From Ixodes scapularis (Eukaryota > Arthropoda > Arachnida > Ixodida > Ixodidae): a DNA stretch of 64,000 nucleotides. The stretch lies in NCBI RefSeq assembly GCF_016920785.2, contig NW_024609857.1:131433094-131497093 (forward strand), read 5' to 3'. Positions 22,601 to 34,600 of the stretch are shown piece after piece. Positions within the stretch are counted from its first letter, which is position 1; every line of letters starts with the position of its first letter. The notes below the pieces were generated by a model. It was given only the letters and a program-made list of their open reading frames with translations. It had not been told where the DNA came from and did no database searches. The position numbers and the translations under genes were made by a program.

Positions 22601-25600
22601 GCATAAGGGATTGAACCCGTGCCCGCTGCGTGCTGTGGGATGTTGCTAGATACTAACAGGTACCGATAGAGTAAACAAAGGGTTGTCTCAACAGCGGCGG
22701 CGATCTCAAAGGAGACGCCAAACCTAGTAGCGCGGTCCCCACATATCCGCGGCGATATAGACGACGTTTAGGGCTACATTACCGCGGGTCGGTTTGATAA
22801 ATCACATCTGTCGGTGCCAATGATCGTCTACCTTGTCTCACTCTCTCAAATATAGCGGAAGAGAGGACACACGTACCAGAGCAAGGAAAAAGTCCGAGAG
22901 CATTTATTAACATACTCTTCTAAATGAACTACAATGTCCCCATCCAAAATGCCCCCCGCGTCGGCGAGGTCAGAAAAGGTTCTTACCTGCCAGACGCGGG
23001 GTTCCAGAGAGCCAAGACCGGGGAAGCATCGGCCACACACGTCGTATCTCTTTCGCGGTCGCCGGACGAGTCCCTTTCCCGAAAGCGGGAAAACAAGAGG
23101 CAAAACCTCCTCGCCTGTCAGCAGTGATCCGCATCCGAGCGGGGGAACGGAAATCGGTCCCCCCGTGAGAGAGTGAGAGGAGGGCCCCACCAAGACAGGG
23201 GACCCTCCGCCTCACAAACAGCTCGGAGCTCACAGCGAAGGAGGCCGAGTGTTCCGACCCGCGGCCGTTATTACAGCCATCGGGGAAGGAAGACCACAGG
23301 AATCCCCACAGTGTGAAGCGGACGTCTTTCCACTAAGCAACTGAAGGAACTCTCATTCGTAGTAATGCAGCCAGTTGACTATGTCGGAATGTTTGCTGCC
23401 AATTTTCCTCCAGTACATGCACTCCCGGCTTGAAGTCGGGCAGCACCACGCATTGGCCACATTCGCACCTAGTAAAGAAACCGTACGTGTGCGTATTCAA
23501 CTCAAAGTATGCACTTCGTGCTTAACGTTTGAGCGAGCAATGTCTTCAGCCACGAGAGGGGACGACGGCTCGGCAACATCTTTATGCAGTCGGCTTGGTG
23601 GTCGGGCGTGTCGTATGGGAGGAATATCAATTCTTTTGATCGATCCAAAATTTCTCTTTTGAAGGAAGACAGATTTCGCTAGTACCGTGAACGACAGTTC
23701 TGAAGTAGAGGTCCCACGCCCGTCGTCCACTGCCATCCGCTAGTCCCACGATATGCGAAACGATGCCATGTTGAGAATTATGCAGTGAACGCACAGAATG
23801 CTTCCGGTTGTCTGTGCAACTTTTTTTTTCAATCAACGTATTCGCAGCGTTTAGTACCACAAAAAAAAAGGGTTTCATATACAGTCAAACCTCGATGTAA
23901 CGAAGCCGGTAAAATTCGGAATTTACTTCGTTACATTGAAATTTCGCTACATAGAAATTCGGAGTTAACGTTGAAGAAAGTTGCCACAAATGTTTCTCGG
24001 GTGCACACAACTCACCGAGGACACCTTTATTTCGGTTGAAAGTGGTCCGTCAGCTTTATCTGGGCCACTCTTGGCATTATTATTGGCAACACGCGACGTT
24101 CGCCTAGCCAGACGACCTGCATCGCGTCTTCCTCTTGCTGTGTGCTTGTGAACCGCCTCAAGACATCGATCGCGTCCACCACTTCACCGTTACTGTTCAC
24201 ATCGCAGGTGTCTTGCTCATCAGGCTCGAAGTCGTCCCCGTCTTCAGACTTGCCAGGAACATTGCTAGCCATCACCTCGTTGGTCATTTCCTCCATTGAA
24301 ATGACAGCAGCGTCGGCTTATAGAAAGTTGTCGAGGTCGACGTCGTCGGGGACGGCTCTATCGCCTTCAAAGTTAAAGCTCCATCACCCAGGACAACAAG
24401 AAACGCACATTTTAGTTAGGCCTCGAAAAGAACTCTTCAGCGCGAACGGAGCCGACGGCCCAAACGGCGGCGGCTCTAGTGTCCTCTAGTGGCCGTTCTG
24501 TACACCACATTCGCCCGATTCGGCCCGTTTCACCTTTTGCGTTTTATCGGGGGCCCGTTTCAGCGCATGTGCTTTCCAAAATCTCCTTTGCGACCCAAAA
24601 GTTTGTGACGAATTGTCCATGAAACTTCGTTACGTCAAAATTTCGGCGAACGGTACTTCGTTACATAGAGGTCAAAAATACATGGTGTGCATACACTTGC
24701 GGTTAGAAAAAGTTATATACTTCGTTACATCGGGGGTTTCGTTACATAGAAGTTTGTTACATCGAGGTTTGACTGTATATATATATTTTAATATTGAGTG
24801 TGTGCTTTCAATGACCCACAAGTTTTATTAGATTTGGTGGTTGTGTCTAAACCTTAGAAAATGCGTGTGACAACGGAAAAGAGAGTGAGCGTGACTCAAA
24901 CCAGCTAATTCTCGATCGGCGGTTTGCGAGTCCAAAGAAACCGAATTTCGAGCCGCAAATTCTTTTCTGGGTAGTTGGGCTCTCGTATGTCATCTACAAC
25001 TAAAACCCTCGGTGAGCATAAATATCCTGTCAGTGTGTTTTTAATCTATAGGGTGTTCCAAGTCACCAGGCTCGATCTAAAATGGACCGTAAAAAATGAC
25101 GCCTGCACGTAGCTATCTAACCTTTTCGTCACAGGTGTATTTCACCGTTCGGTTTTTTCTTGTAAAATTACAAAGCGTAGCTCTCTTTCTCTAAAAAATA
25201 ATGCCAAGAAACTTGCCAGTGTCTACGGCAGGCAGCAACGCAGACGACAGGGGTCCAGTAGCGAGGTATGTTTGACATTCGTATTGATAGATGGCGCTAC
25301 CACCTTATCGCAACTAGAGTTCCTCGATATGCTCCCCCGAAGGGGGAGCAGAGTTGCGCATTTGTTTTCCCCGCGCCGCCACGCCGCTATTCGCCGAGAT
25401 CCATCACGTGAGGAGCAAAGCATCCACGCCGTGCAAATAAAAGCCACCTTTACGGTCGCTCCGTCGACGTTTCTTGCGCCCCGGCGTATGTTCCCCTGCT
25501 TTCGCCCTCCTCCTCCTCCTCTCCTGTTTTCCACGCGCGGCGGCGCTCGCGGCGCCGCTATTCGCCAAATTTAGTCACGTGAGGAGCAAAGTATCCAGCG

Positions 25601-28600
25601 CGTGCGGGAAAGCCGGCGCTATGGCCACTCGCCGAGGCTGAGTGCGCAACTCTGCTACTGTAGGTAGCTATATAGAGGAACTCTAATCACAACGGCTCGC
25701 GACCACCGTGGTTTATTAAAATGAATATAATCTTTTTGAAATGTACCTTCGGTTAAAAAACAAATGCGAACAATAAAAGCAAAACTTAAAGTAAAAAAAA
25801 TGCGTCTGCATAACGGCGACGCTTTTGCTGCCAACGGATTTTGTCTGCGTGTCATCTGCTATCTTTCGCTTGTCGGCTGCACCTTCAGACGCTGCTCCCA
25901 ACGCCGTCTATCTATACAAACGCCAAACACACCCCGCTACTGGACTTGTTCGTCTGGGTCGCCGCCCGCCGCAGACCCTGGCAAGTTTCTTGGCCCTATT
26001 TTTTACTAAAAGAGAACTATGCTTTGTAATTTTACAAGAAAAAACTGACCTGTGAAATACACCTTTGACGAAAGGTTTAGATGGCTACGTGCAGGTGTCG
26101 GTTTTTACGGTCCATTTTAGATCGAGCCTGGTGACTTGAACCACCCTACAGTTCAGAGCCTATAACCTTCGCAGCTTTGGCACCGTGAACCCCCTGACAT
26201 CATCGGCTGCCTGTCTGTTTGTTCCCCAGAGGGAATCTGACAAGGCCCACACCAGCCTGGAGGAGGCCGAGGAGTATGCGGAGAGGAGCGTGTCCCCTGT
26301 GCTTTACCTCACGCTGCAGTCCATGGGTGAGCCGTCCCTCGTGTGTACTTCCTCTTTTGGCCTGTCCCGTCTTGTCTGCAAGCGTCTGCGAAGTGGCAGT
26401 GTGGATAGCCCAGAGCGGGGTTTTTTTTTTGTTTATTTCTTTTGAACCAAGTAAGTTCATTCCTTGATTTTTTCCCTGTAAAATTTCACCACCCGCTTGC
26501 ACCTCTGCGGTAAATTGCAGCGGGATATGCTGAGAAGCCGATTTTTGTGGGCCATCTAAATCTCCTTAAAAGCATCAGTTTACATGCTCTAGAACTGAAG
26601 GTCTTGCATTCTTGGCAAAATCAAATCTGCGCACTGTTTACGAGAAACGGTCGCTTTTATTTGGTGCTTCCTGTTTTTGGTAAGTACCAATTAGACCCCG
26701 GAACTTAAACCCCCAAGCTAGTTTCGTCAAAAATGCACAAAACCGAAAAACCCCGAATTTGAGCTGTCTTCCAACGAGAAAAAAACCCGTGATAATGCAA
26801 TTAATGCAAAGGTGCAAGTGAGCTGGACAAGAATGAGGGTAATAATCCCTGGAGAAGGGGAACAAGGGGGACAATGCAGGTGTGTGTTTGTCCTTTTTTC
26901 CCCTTGTTCCCTTTCTCCAGGCATTATTATCATAAACAAAAACCTAGCTTCGCGAGTCACAAATCTTTGTCTACAGCTTTATTTTTGATTGATCCCGGAG
27001 CACGGTCCCCTCTGAACCATTTGCAACGCTGCTTCTTCCTTCAATAACATACGCTTCATCTCGTTTCATTTAATTTATTTCTACCTCATAAGAGCCCCAA
27101 AAAGCACACATTAGGAGGGAAGTTCAACAGTTTGGGAAGAATACTAACATATACAAATAATGCAAACTACCGTTTTATTTGCCGCGTATAAGACAATCCG
27201 AATATAAGTCGACACCCCTAATGTTAGACAACCGCCAACCGAAAAAAGTTTTTTTTTTTTTTTTTTTTTGAAGATGCAAGTTATGCCAAAGGAATATCAC
27301 ATTTATTCACATAGAGGTAGATGAGGTCTCCCTATGAGCTCGGGCCTCACTCATCGTCGCTCGTGATGATGACGCAGTCACTGCTGTCGCTGCCTTGTGG
27401 GTCAGAGGGGCCGGACGGGGGAAGCGGCGTTGAAATTCCGCACTTGGAGAATGCTGCACGGCCACAGTGCTCAACGAGGCACGCTTCACACGACCTGTCG
27501 GCGTCTTGGGGTTGTCCTCCTGGGCCATGCACTCGTTGTAGAAGGCCCCGGCGCGGTCCTTGAAGGGCTTGTTAAGAACCACTCCAAGGGGTTGAACGAC
27601 GGATGTCAACCCCCCCAAGATGATGACCAAATCACATCCTTCGTTGGTGATCATCTTCTTGACACGGTCCGTAATGTTTCCACGGAAAGAATCCAGGACG
27701 AGCATGCTCCGGGGCTTTAAGAGGGCACCCGGACGCCTACACCAGACGAGCCGAAACCACTCCCAAGATGGTCTCCTTATTGAAAAAACCTTTCTCGTTG
27801 ACGCGAACGATCACCCTCGGCGGATACTGTTCGTTTTTCGGCATCGTTTTCCGCTTAAGGGGGGACATGGCCTGGGAGGGTCAACTTTTGAACCATTGTC
27901 TCAAAGTGATTCAAACTTTCAGGGTGAATTGAACCCCATTAGGATTGATGACATCTAAAGTTTCAGCCTTATAGGCCAATTCTACTTCATACTATGCTTA
28001 GCAAGCTCCAGAAAAAAGTTACTTTATTAGGAAATGTATTTAAGAAAAATAATAATTGAAATCCACAAAATGTTTAGTTTAATGTTAAGTAGAATACCCA
28101 TAGTGCAAGTTAAGGTAAAAATTAACTGTAGAAAATGTGATTCTAGAGAAAAACAAAAACACCCAAAAAGAGCGAACGATTTTAACAAATTTGTGAGTTT
28201 TAAAATATTCAGTTTTTGTCATGAAGAATTTAGCATTTTCAGATTATGAGTACCTTAACTTGTTCCTCAGGAAATTTGAGTCAAGGACAACACTGAATGA
28301 AATCTTTACACTTTCAAAATGTCCAATGATACATTTCCTCATACCACATTTCCTGCCAAAAAGTGAAACTGAGAAAAATGCATTTGAAGTTTCAACTTTA
28401 GGTTTCTTTATTTTTTATGAGTCCGAGGTAGGCAAAATTCACCTGGAGCATTGTTAGCACCTTCGTCTTTGAGCATCTGTTGTTCCCCTGGCAATAGCTA
28501 CCAGTTTGTGTTGTTTGTAGGCATGCTAACTTTTGTAGCAGGCATTCCCTGACAGATAAGCTGACAGGAACTAAGAGGCAAATCACACTGAGAAAGAGCA

Positions 28601-31600
28601 GCAAAGCAGGAATAGGATCTGAAGTGGAAGGTACTGTAAAGGGGCGTTAATGACGACGACAAAATATGACGTCACCGGGAGGGACCAACCATAAACCCTG
28701 TTTCAGGTGTCAACCAATAAAATTGCTCATACCAAATTTTCAGGATTTTTTCTTTTTGGATGTATTGGGTCCCCCTGGCCCTTGATACTTGTAAACTTCG
28801 AAAGCTTCTACGAGCTAGATCTAGAGTAAATGGCACTTCCAATGAGGGTGAGATGTTCTGGCTAGGTTAAACGAGTATGAAGCAGTGCTAAATAAAAAAC
28901 ACAAAAAACTTGGTTCCTGCTGACTTGGAGGGCTGCCGACATGTCGAAAATAATTTATTCTGAGATAAATCCTGCATGTTTTTAAATGAAAGTTTCTGAA
29001 ACCATTCTTTGGAAGTTAATAAGCGTAAACATATCATTTTTGAAAAAAACGTTTTTTTCTGAAAATTTTGAATTCCGAGGCCATGTCCCCCCTTAAACAC
29101 CAGGTACGGGGGCAGCTTGTGGCCATCGGCCGTGTAGCACAACATCGCAGTAAAGTGATTGTGTTCGTTCCCCGTCGTTAGCAAATTCACCCGGCGACAA
29201 CCCTTTTCTGCGACGGTTCTTCTGCTCGGCATGTCGAACCAAACCGGCGTCTGATCGGCGTTGCCGATCTGGCCGAGCATGAAGCTGTTCCGCGTTCGGA
29301 GGTCATCAACGTAGCGATGGAACTCCTGCAGCTTTTCCTTGTAGGCATCGGGCAGCTTCTGGCACACAGTCGTTCGCCTTCTCAGGCTTAGCCCCCTGCG
29401 CTTCATGAAGTTGGTCACCCACCTCTTCGATATCTTAAACATGGTGCGCGCAATGTTCTGTTCCGTAGCAACTTCACGTGCCTTGCACTCAATATTCTTC
29501 ATACGAAACACTGAGGCTTTTGCTTCGTTGGTCAACAACCCACTTTCGGACAGCGTCTTCAATGGCAGGATACTGTCCCTGCTTGGGCCCATGAAAGGAG
29601 CGTCGCGTACCCGAGCATGCGAAGATTTGATCGCATTGTCGCCACCATCCTCTAACACACTTTTCAGAGACGCCGAAGTGCCGCTCAGCTGCTACGTTGT
29701 TTTCCGCTTTGGCGAAGAGGATGATTTTTCGTTTGAACAACGCGCTGTACTGGCGGCGAGCTTGCAATGGCATTTTCGTCCGACGCAGTCTTCTGAACGA
29801 GCGAAGAAAGAAAAAATGGCGACGATGGTGCGCGCGTTTTCTTTTCAGCGTGCCAGCGTTCGCACATTTTCCCTACGAAGTTCCGACTGAGTTTCTCGGG
29901 CAGTGATGAGCGCTTTTTCGTGCCAGTATAATATTTCTCTGTTGTTTAAATATATCACTAGATTTAAAACCACAACATCATAATTATGCAAAGGTGCAGT
30001 TTTTTGTAGTAAATGTTACGGAGCTTTTTTTTTTGACTGCGAGTTGCAAAGAGGTGGTGGAAGTTTACAGTGAAAAAAAAAAAATCGAGGAATGAACGAG
30101 TGACGAGAGCATTTTTTAAAAAAGATCTCGCCACCCTCTTTTGTATTGATTCAATTTTATTAATTATATAACTTTGTGAAGGGTTCCATGCGTGGAGTTA
30201 TTATAAAGTATGCGAAAAGTTCAACTGGTGCTAGTGCCTGTGGGACTTCCAGTTTCAAATTGAAGCAGACAACAAGCAGTCCACTTTTGCAGTGCTCATG
30301 TGCTTTGGTATGGGAAAACACACATGCATTTTGTATCTTTGCCGGAGAATAACGGCAATTACCTTTGCTAATTAGGTCGTAGTGAATGTTTGGTAACTTT
30401 ATTAACATTATAAAAGTGAACTTGCTTTAGGTACAGTATTTTTCTGATCAGTGATGGATGCTTAAGTTCCCAGTATTCCGGGTTCAGTCCCATGTTCCAC
30501 GGCAAGCGTGTAAAGACAAGTGGTGAATCCAGGCAAGTGGTTAGAATAGGGTAACACAGTAAAGGTATGCCCGCTATAAAGTTTTTTTATTTTTATTTTT
30601 GTGCAAAATTCATTGGGCAGTAAGAGTTTTCTGGCTTTTCCTCATTTTAAAAGTTTTAGAGCATGTAGATACGGGTTTTGAAGGCTAGTACAAACCTACC
30701 TTTGCATTCTTACATGAGCAGCAGAGTGAATAAATTAATGTTTTTTTATTGCAAATCACACTCATTACTTGGCTTTAATTTATTTTGATCGTCTGCCTGC
30801 ACAGGTAGGTACTGACCCAGCGTTAAAACATAGTTCCTGATGACTTTTTTGGTTTTCGAATTGGACTTTATTGCTTTGGCACCTTCAGTAGAATACCGTG
30901 CATCCACCCATTCCGCACTAAGTGCCCACGCCCCAAAATTCAGAACATCTGAAAAAATATGCACAGTACATATAGAGTCTAAGCTCATTACAACAGACCT
31001 GGTTATAACAGACATTTGGATGTAACATACCAATTTGTGAGGTACGGTTTGTTTTCTTTTACATGCCATTGACTCAACTTCATATCTGCATACAGCATAC
31101 ATACTCCTTTTACAACAGATCGAAATCTTTGTCAAAATCAAGGTCTGTTATAATAAGCTTAGACTGTATATGTAAAATTCATGTCCTCACATCCCCTATT
31201 TTTTCGCGGTTATCTTCAAATTCTGAGTGGACGCTTGCTTGGTATTTTACGGTAACCCCCCCTGATAAAAAGCGCCGATGCCGTGTTCGCCCTAACAGCG
31301 TAGGACGGCGTACATAAATATGTGGGGGGTTGTGTGGATATTTATACAGCGTGTAGTTGATCAGCCATTTCGAAGTTGTGATGAGTCACTCGCTGTAGAT
31401 GAGCAATTTAACCAATGCGAATATGTGTATGAAGCCGTTTTAGCACCATTTTAATGCCATGAACTTGAAAGACAAACACCGTGGCTGACCAATATTTTCG
31501 TCCGCATGACTGAGCAACATTCCAAACTTTCTAGTGCATGCAAATTACTTGTGATATTTTTTCTTATGATCATGCACAGGAAGCAAATGCACTCACTTTT

Positions 31601-34600
31601 TCTGGTAGAAATGCATTACCGGAAGTCAATTTCAGCCTAGTTGTTGTCTGCTTCAGATTGAAACCACACGCTAGCACCAGTTGGACCTCTAGCATACATT
31701 ATAACAACTCTGTGGTTCCATGGGACCTAACTTTTGCGCTGTAAGCAAGGGATATAACATGTCGAACGTGGTAGATATAGAAATTTCGTCGTACAAGACC
31801 TAATGAGCGGCCCGCCTTGCTAGTCTTATTTTAGATCTTCATTCAAAATAACCCCCATGTACATGTTTGTTGTTACTTTATCGAGTGATTGGTTACTTAT
31901 TGCATGATGGAAGCTTGTACACTTTTTTGTAATTAAGGATATGTATTTTGATTTGGATGTAATGATGGTCATTTGCCAACTTTTACACCATAATGAAAGG
32001 ATGTTCATGCTCTAGTGAAACAGTCAGTTGCCTTGTTCTTTTATCAGTACCGGGACATATTCCAGGTATTCGAGTTGCATGCATTCTTCGGAGGTAGGGG
32101 AATTCCGCACCCGTTCTCCATTTTCTTCAGCGTGCGCTCCAATAATCTCTAATTTTATTGCCCAAAAGCAAAAAGTCAACATAAAAAAAAAAAAGAAAGA
32201 CCGCATCTCCATGTGGTGAATGATGTTGATTGGGGCGAAGCTCTGGTGGTGCTGATGATACTGATTTTATTGTTCATAGTTAGTGTTGATGGTGCTGATT
32301 TTTTTTTATTGCTCATAGGTAGTGCTGAGTCCCGGGTTGCGTTTTGACTTTATTATTACTGCTTTATGGTCGGTGAAATGCAGAGCCAGTAGTTCTTCTA
32401 GCGGATCAGCTTGGATCCACTAGAAGCCGTGGGAACGCATCTCCACCGCTTAAAGGGATACTACAACGAAATTTCAGCGCTCATTCTTTGGTCTATATGT
32501 GTTCAAAGGAGCAGCATCACATCGAACATACCAATATCTTGTTAAAAAAGTCACGAAAAGGAATTTTGAAACAAATTAAACCATCAGCAAAGAGCACCTG
32601 GTGGATGTCGCTAACGCCTCACTTGTAATGCCCGTCTAGGAACCTTGACAGCTAGTGTTGGAGGTTGTCTCGCCTCCGGCCACGACGAGAGAAGAGGGGC
32701 AGGAGGAACTCCCCTCTTCCCGAGAATGCCTTTTGTGTGTCGCAGAAGTCGCTATTGTCCCCCTACAAGATTACAGAAGATTAACCCGTCACTCAAAATT
32801 CGTACAAAAGCAGCGGCTTCGGTGGCTGGAACGACTAGGCCATCCTCTCGACGTCAGCCTCGCCGTAGCTTTGCTCGTCCTGAGACGACCTACGTCACGA
32901 TTGCGTTGGATGTCACGTTTCTCCGCTGAACCTTCTCCGAGCGCTTGCGGATATTGTGGATCATATTCAACCTAGAATTTGAACATGACGGGAATATTTC
33001 GAATTTCGTTGAAGTATCCCTTTAAGTCAACAGTCCATGTCAGAAAGCGAATGTGTGGTACGGAACATGGTTATATACGCGTTTGAGCATTTGACCGCAG
33101 CGCCCTCTGGTCTATAAACGTTGAGCCAATGCATGCAAAGTTTACCGCGATTATATACGCATTTGACCGCAGCACCCTCTCCTGTATAGACGTTGAGCGG
33201 CTACATACAACGCTTCATCCATGACAGAAACCCCAGCTCTTGAGTTACTACCACACCTCAGAGCCCCCTACTCATCCCGCAGTCGTGGCCAAGCGGTTAA
33301 GGAGATGGACTAGAAATCCGTTGGGGTCTCCCCGCACAAGTTTGAATCCTGTCGACTGCGCAAACATTTTTTCTTTTTATGTTAGCACGGACGCCGGCTG
33401 GACAGACGGACGGACAAGGCTAGACCCTAAGGAGCTTCGCCCCTAGAAACACCGAATCTCGTGGAAAAAACCAAGAAAACCAAAGAATTAGTTGAAGAAT
33501 AGGCCCCGGAAATATGAAACCCCATTTGTAACATTATCAGAATTATTTCAGGCCCACAATGAAAAATTGTTGCGTAAAAAATTATAAAAACACACACGCG
33601 GGTCGGCAGTGTTTCGATAGATCATGCTGGCGGGCCAATGCATTTCCTCATCATAAGCAGTTACAAATGAGCGCGGTGCACTCTAGCCCACTTAAAGGGC
33701 AACTCCGCTTCATTTTTGATATTTAGAAAACTATGTAGCCCTTTTCAGTATAATATAGGAAGACCCCACGTCAAATATTACGATTTAATTTCGTTTATAT
33801 ATTTAATAAACTGGCCAACAAACCTTCAAGCGAGCCAAGTCGCCGAAATCTGCCAACTCTAGCGTGCGGCGCAATCATCAGCGCAGTCAATGCCATGGAG
33901 TTGGAGCGGCCAACGTTGATCCACTACGTTAGAGGCATGACTACGTCATTCTCACGTGTTGCTTGTTTTTACTTCTCAGAGCGAAATTGAACAATGACGT
34001 TATGAGTTTCTCCTCCCGGTGTTGGCTGACCGGGCGTTCACGTGATCACCGTAACACGGATGCGCTAGTTTGCGCTGTCCTGCGCGCTTATCGGTCTGTT
34101 TCTTCTCTCTCCTTCTCTTTCATCTTCTCCCCTTCCCCCTCTCCCCCGGGCCATCACCGTCCACGCCACGCAAACCAACCTGCCCGCGTCCAATAAAAAA
34201 AAAAAAAAAAAAAATTTGCCCGCGTTGCGTGTCCTGTTTTTTGCTCCCTCCCGAGCGTCACAAGACCACGTGGTTCGACGTGACGTGGTTATGACTCTGA
34301 CGACCTGAGACCAATGTTGCCTGACGCAACCGAAGTTTTGGTATTCTGCTGATGTTTAAATTAGGATTACACAAATAATATTCCACATTTCGCGAATCCG
34401 AAGACGTAGAGTTGTTTAGTAGTGCTTTGTGAATGTGAATCACATGGAAGCCTAAATTTTTCGGAATTGAGCGGAGTTGCCCTTTGAACACAACTGTGTG
34501 ACGCAACCTATAGAGTGCGAATTCTCAAAATAAGTTTCTAGGAACTTGGGGGCTGTCCCAAAGCACCGTCACCGGTTCGCCGATCTCCAAAATTCCTGAC

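Larger units (their letters stand above)
27190..29900 (-). mobile_element. Pogo-type DNA transposon, minus strand, interrupted
   Basis: The left terminal text ccgcgtataagacaatccg and aatataagtcgacacccc (27183-27219) has the look of pogo/POGK-type ends. The matching right end was not identified, so the limit near 29900 is approximate. A TTAA element at 27855-29096 splits the transposase gene. Confidence 0.65.

Noticed and set aside
22586..22640. tRNA-like segment with GGGATTGAACCC on the plus strand (B-box-like on the minus strand)
   Set aside because: No acceptor stem or A box could be paired with it; likely chance or a very old SINE piece.
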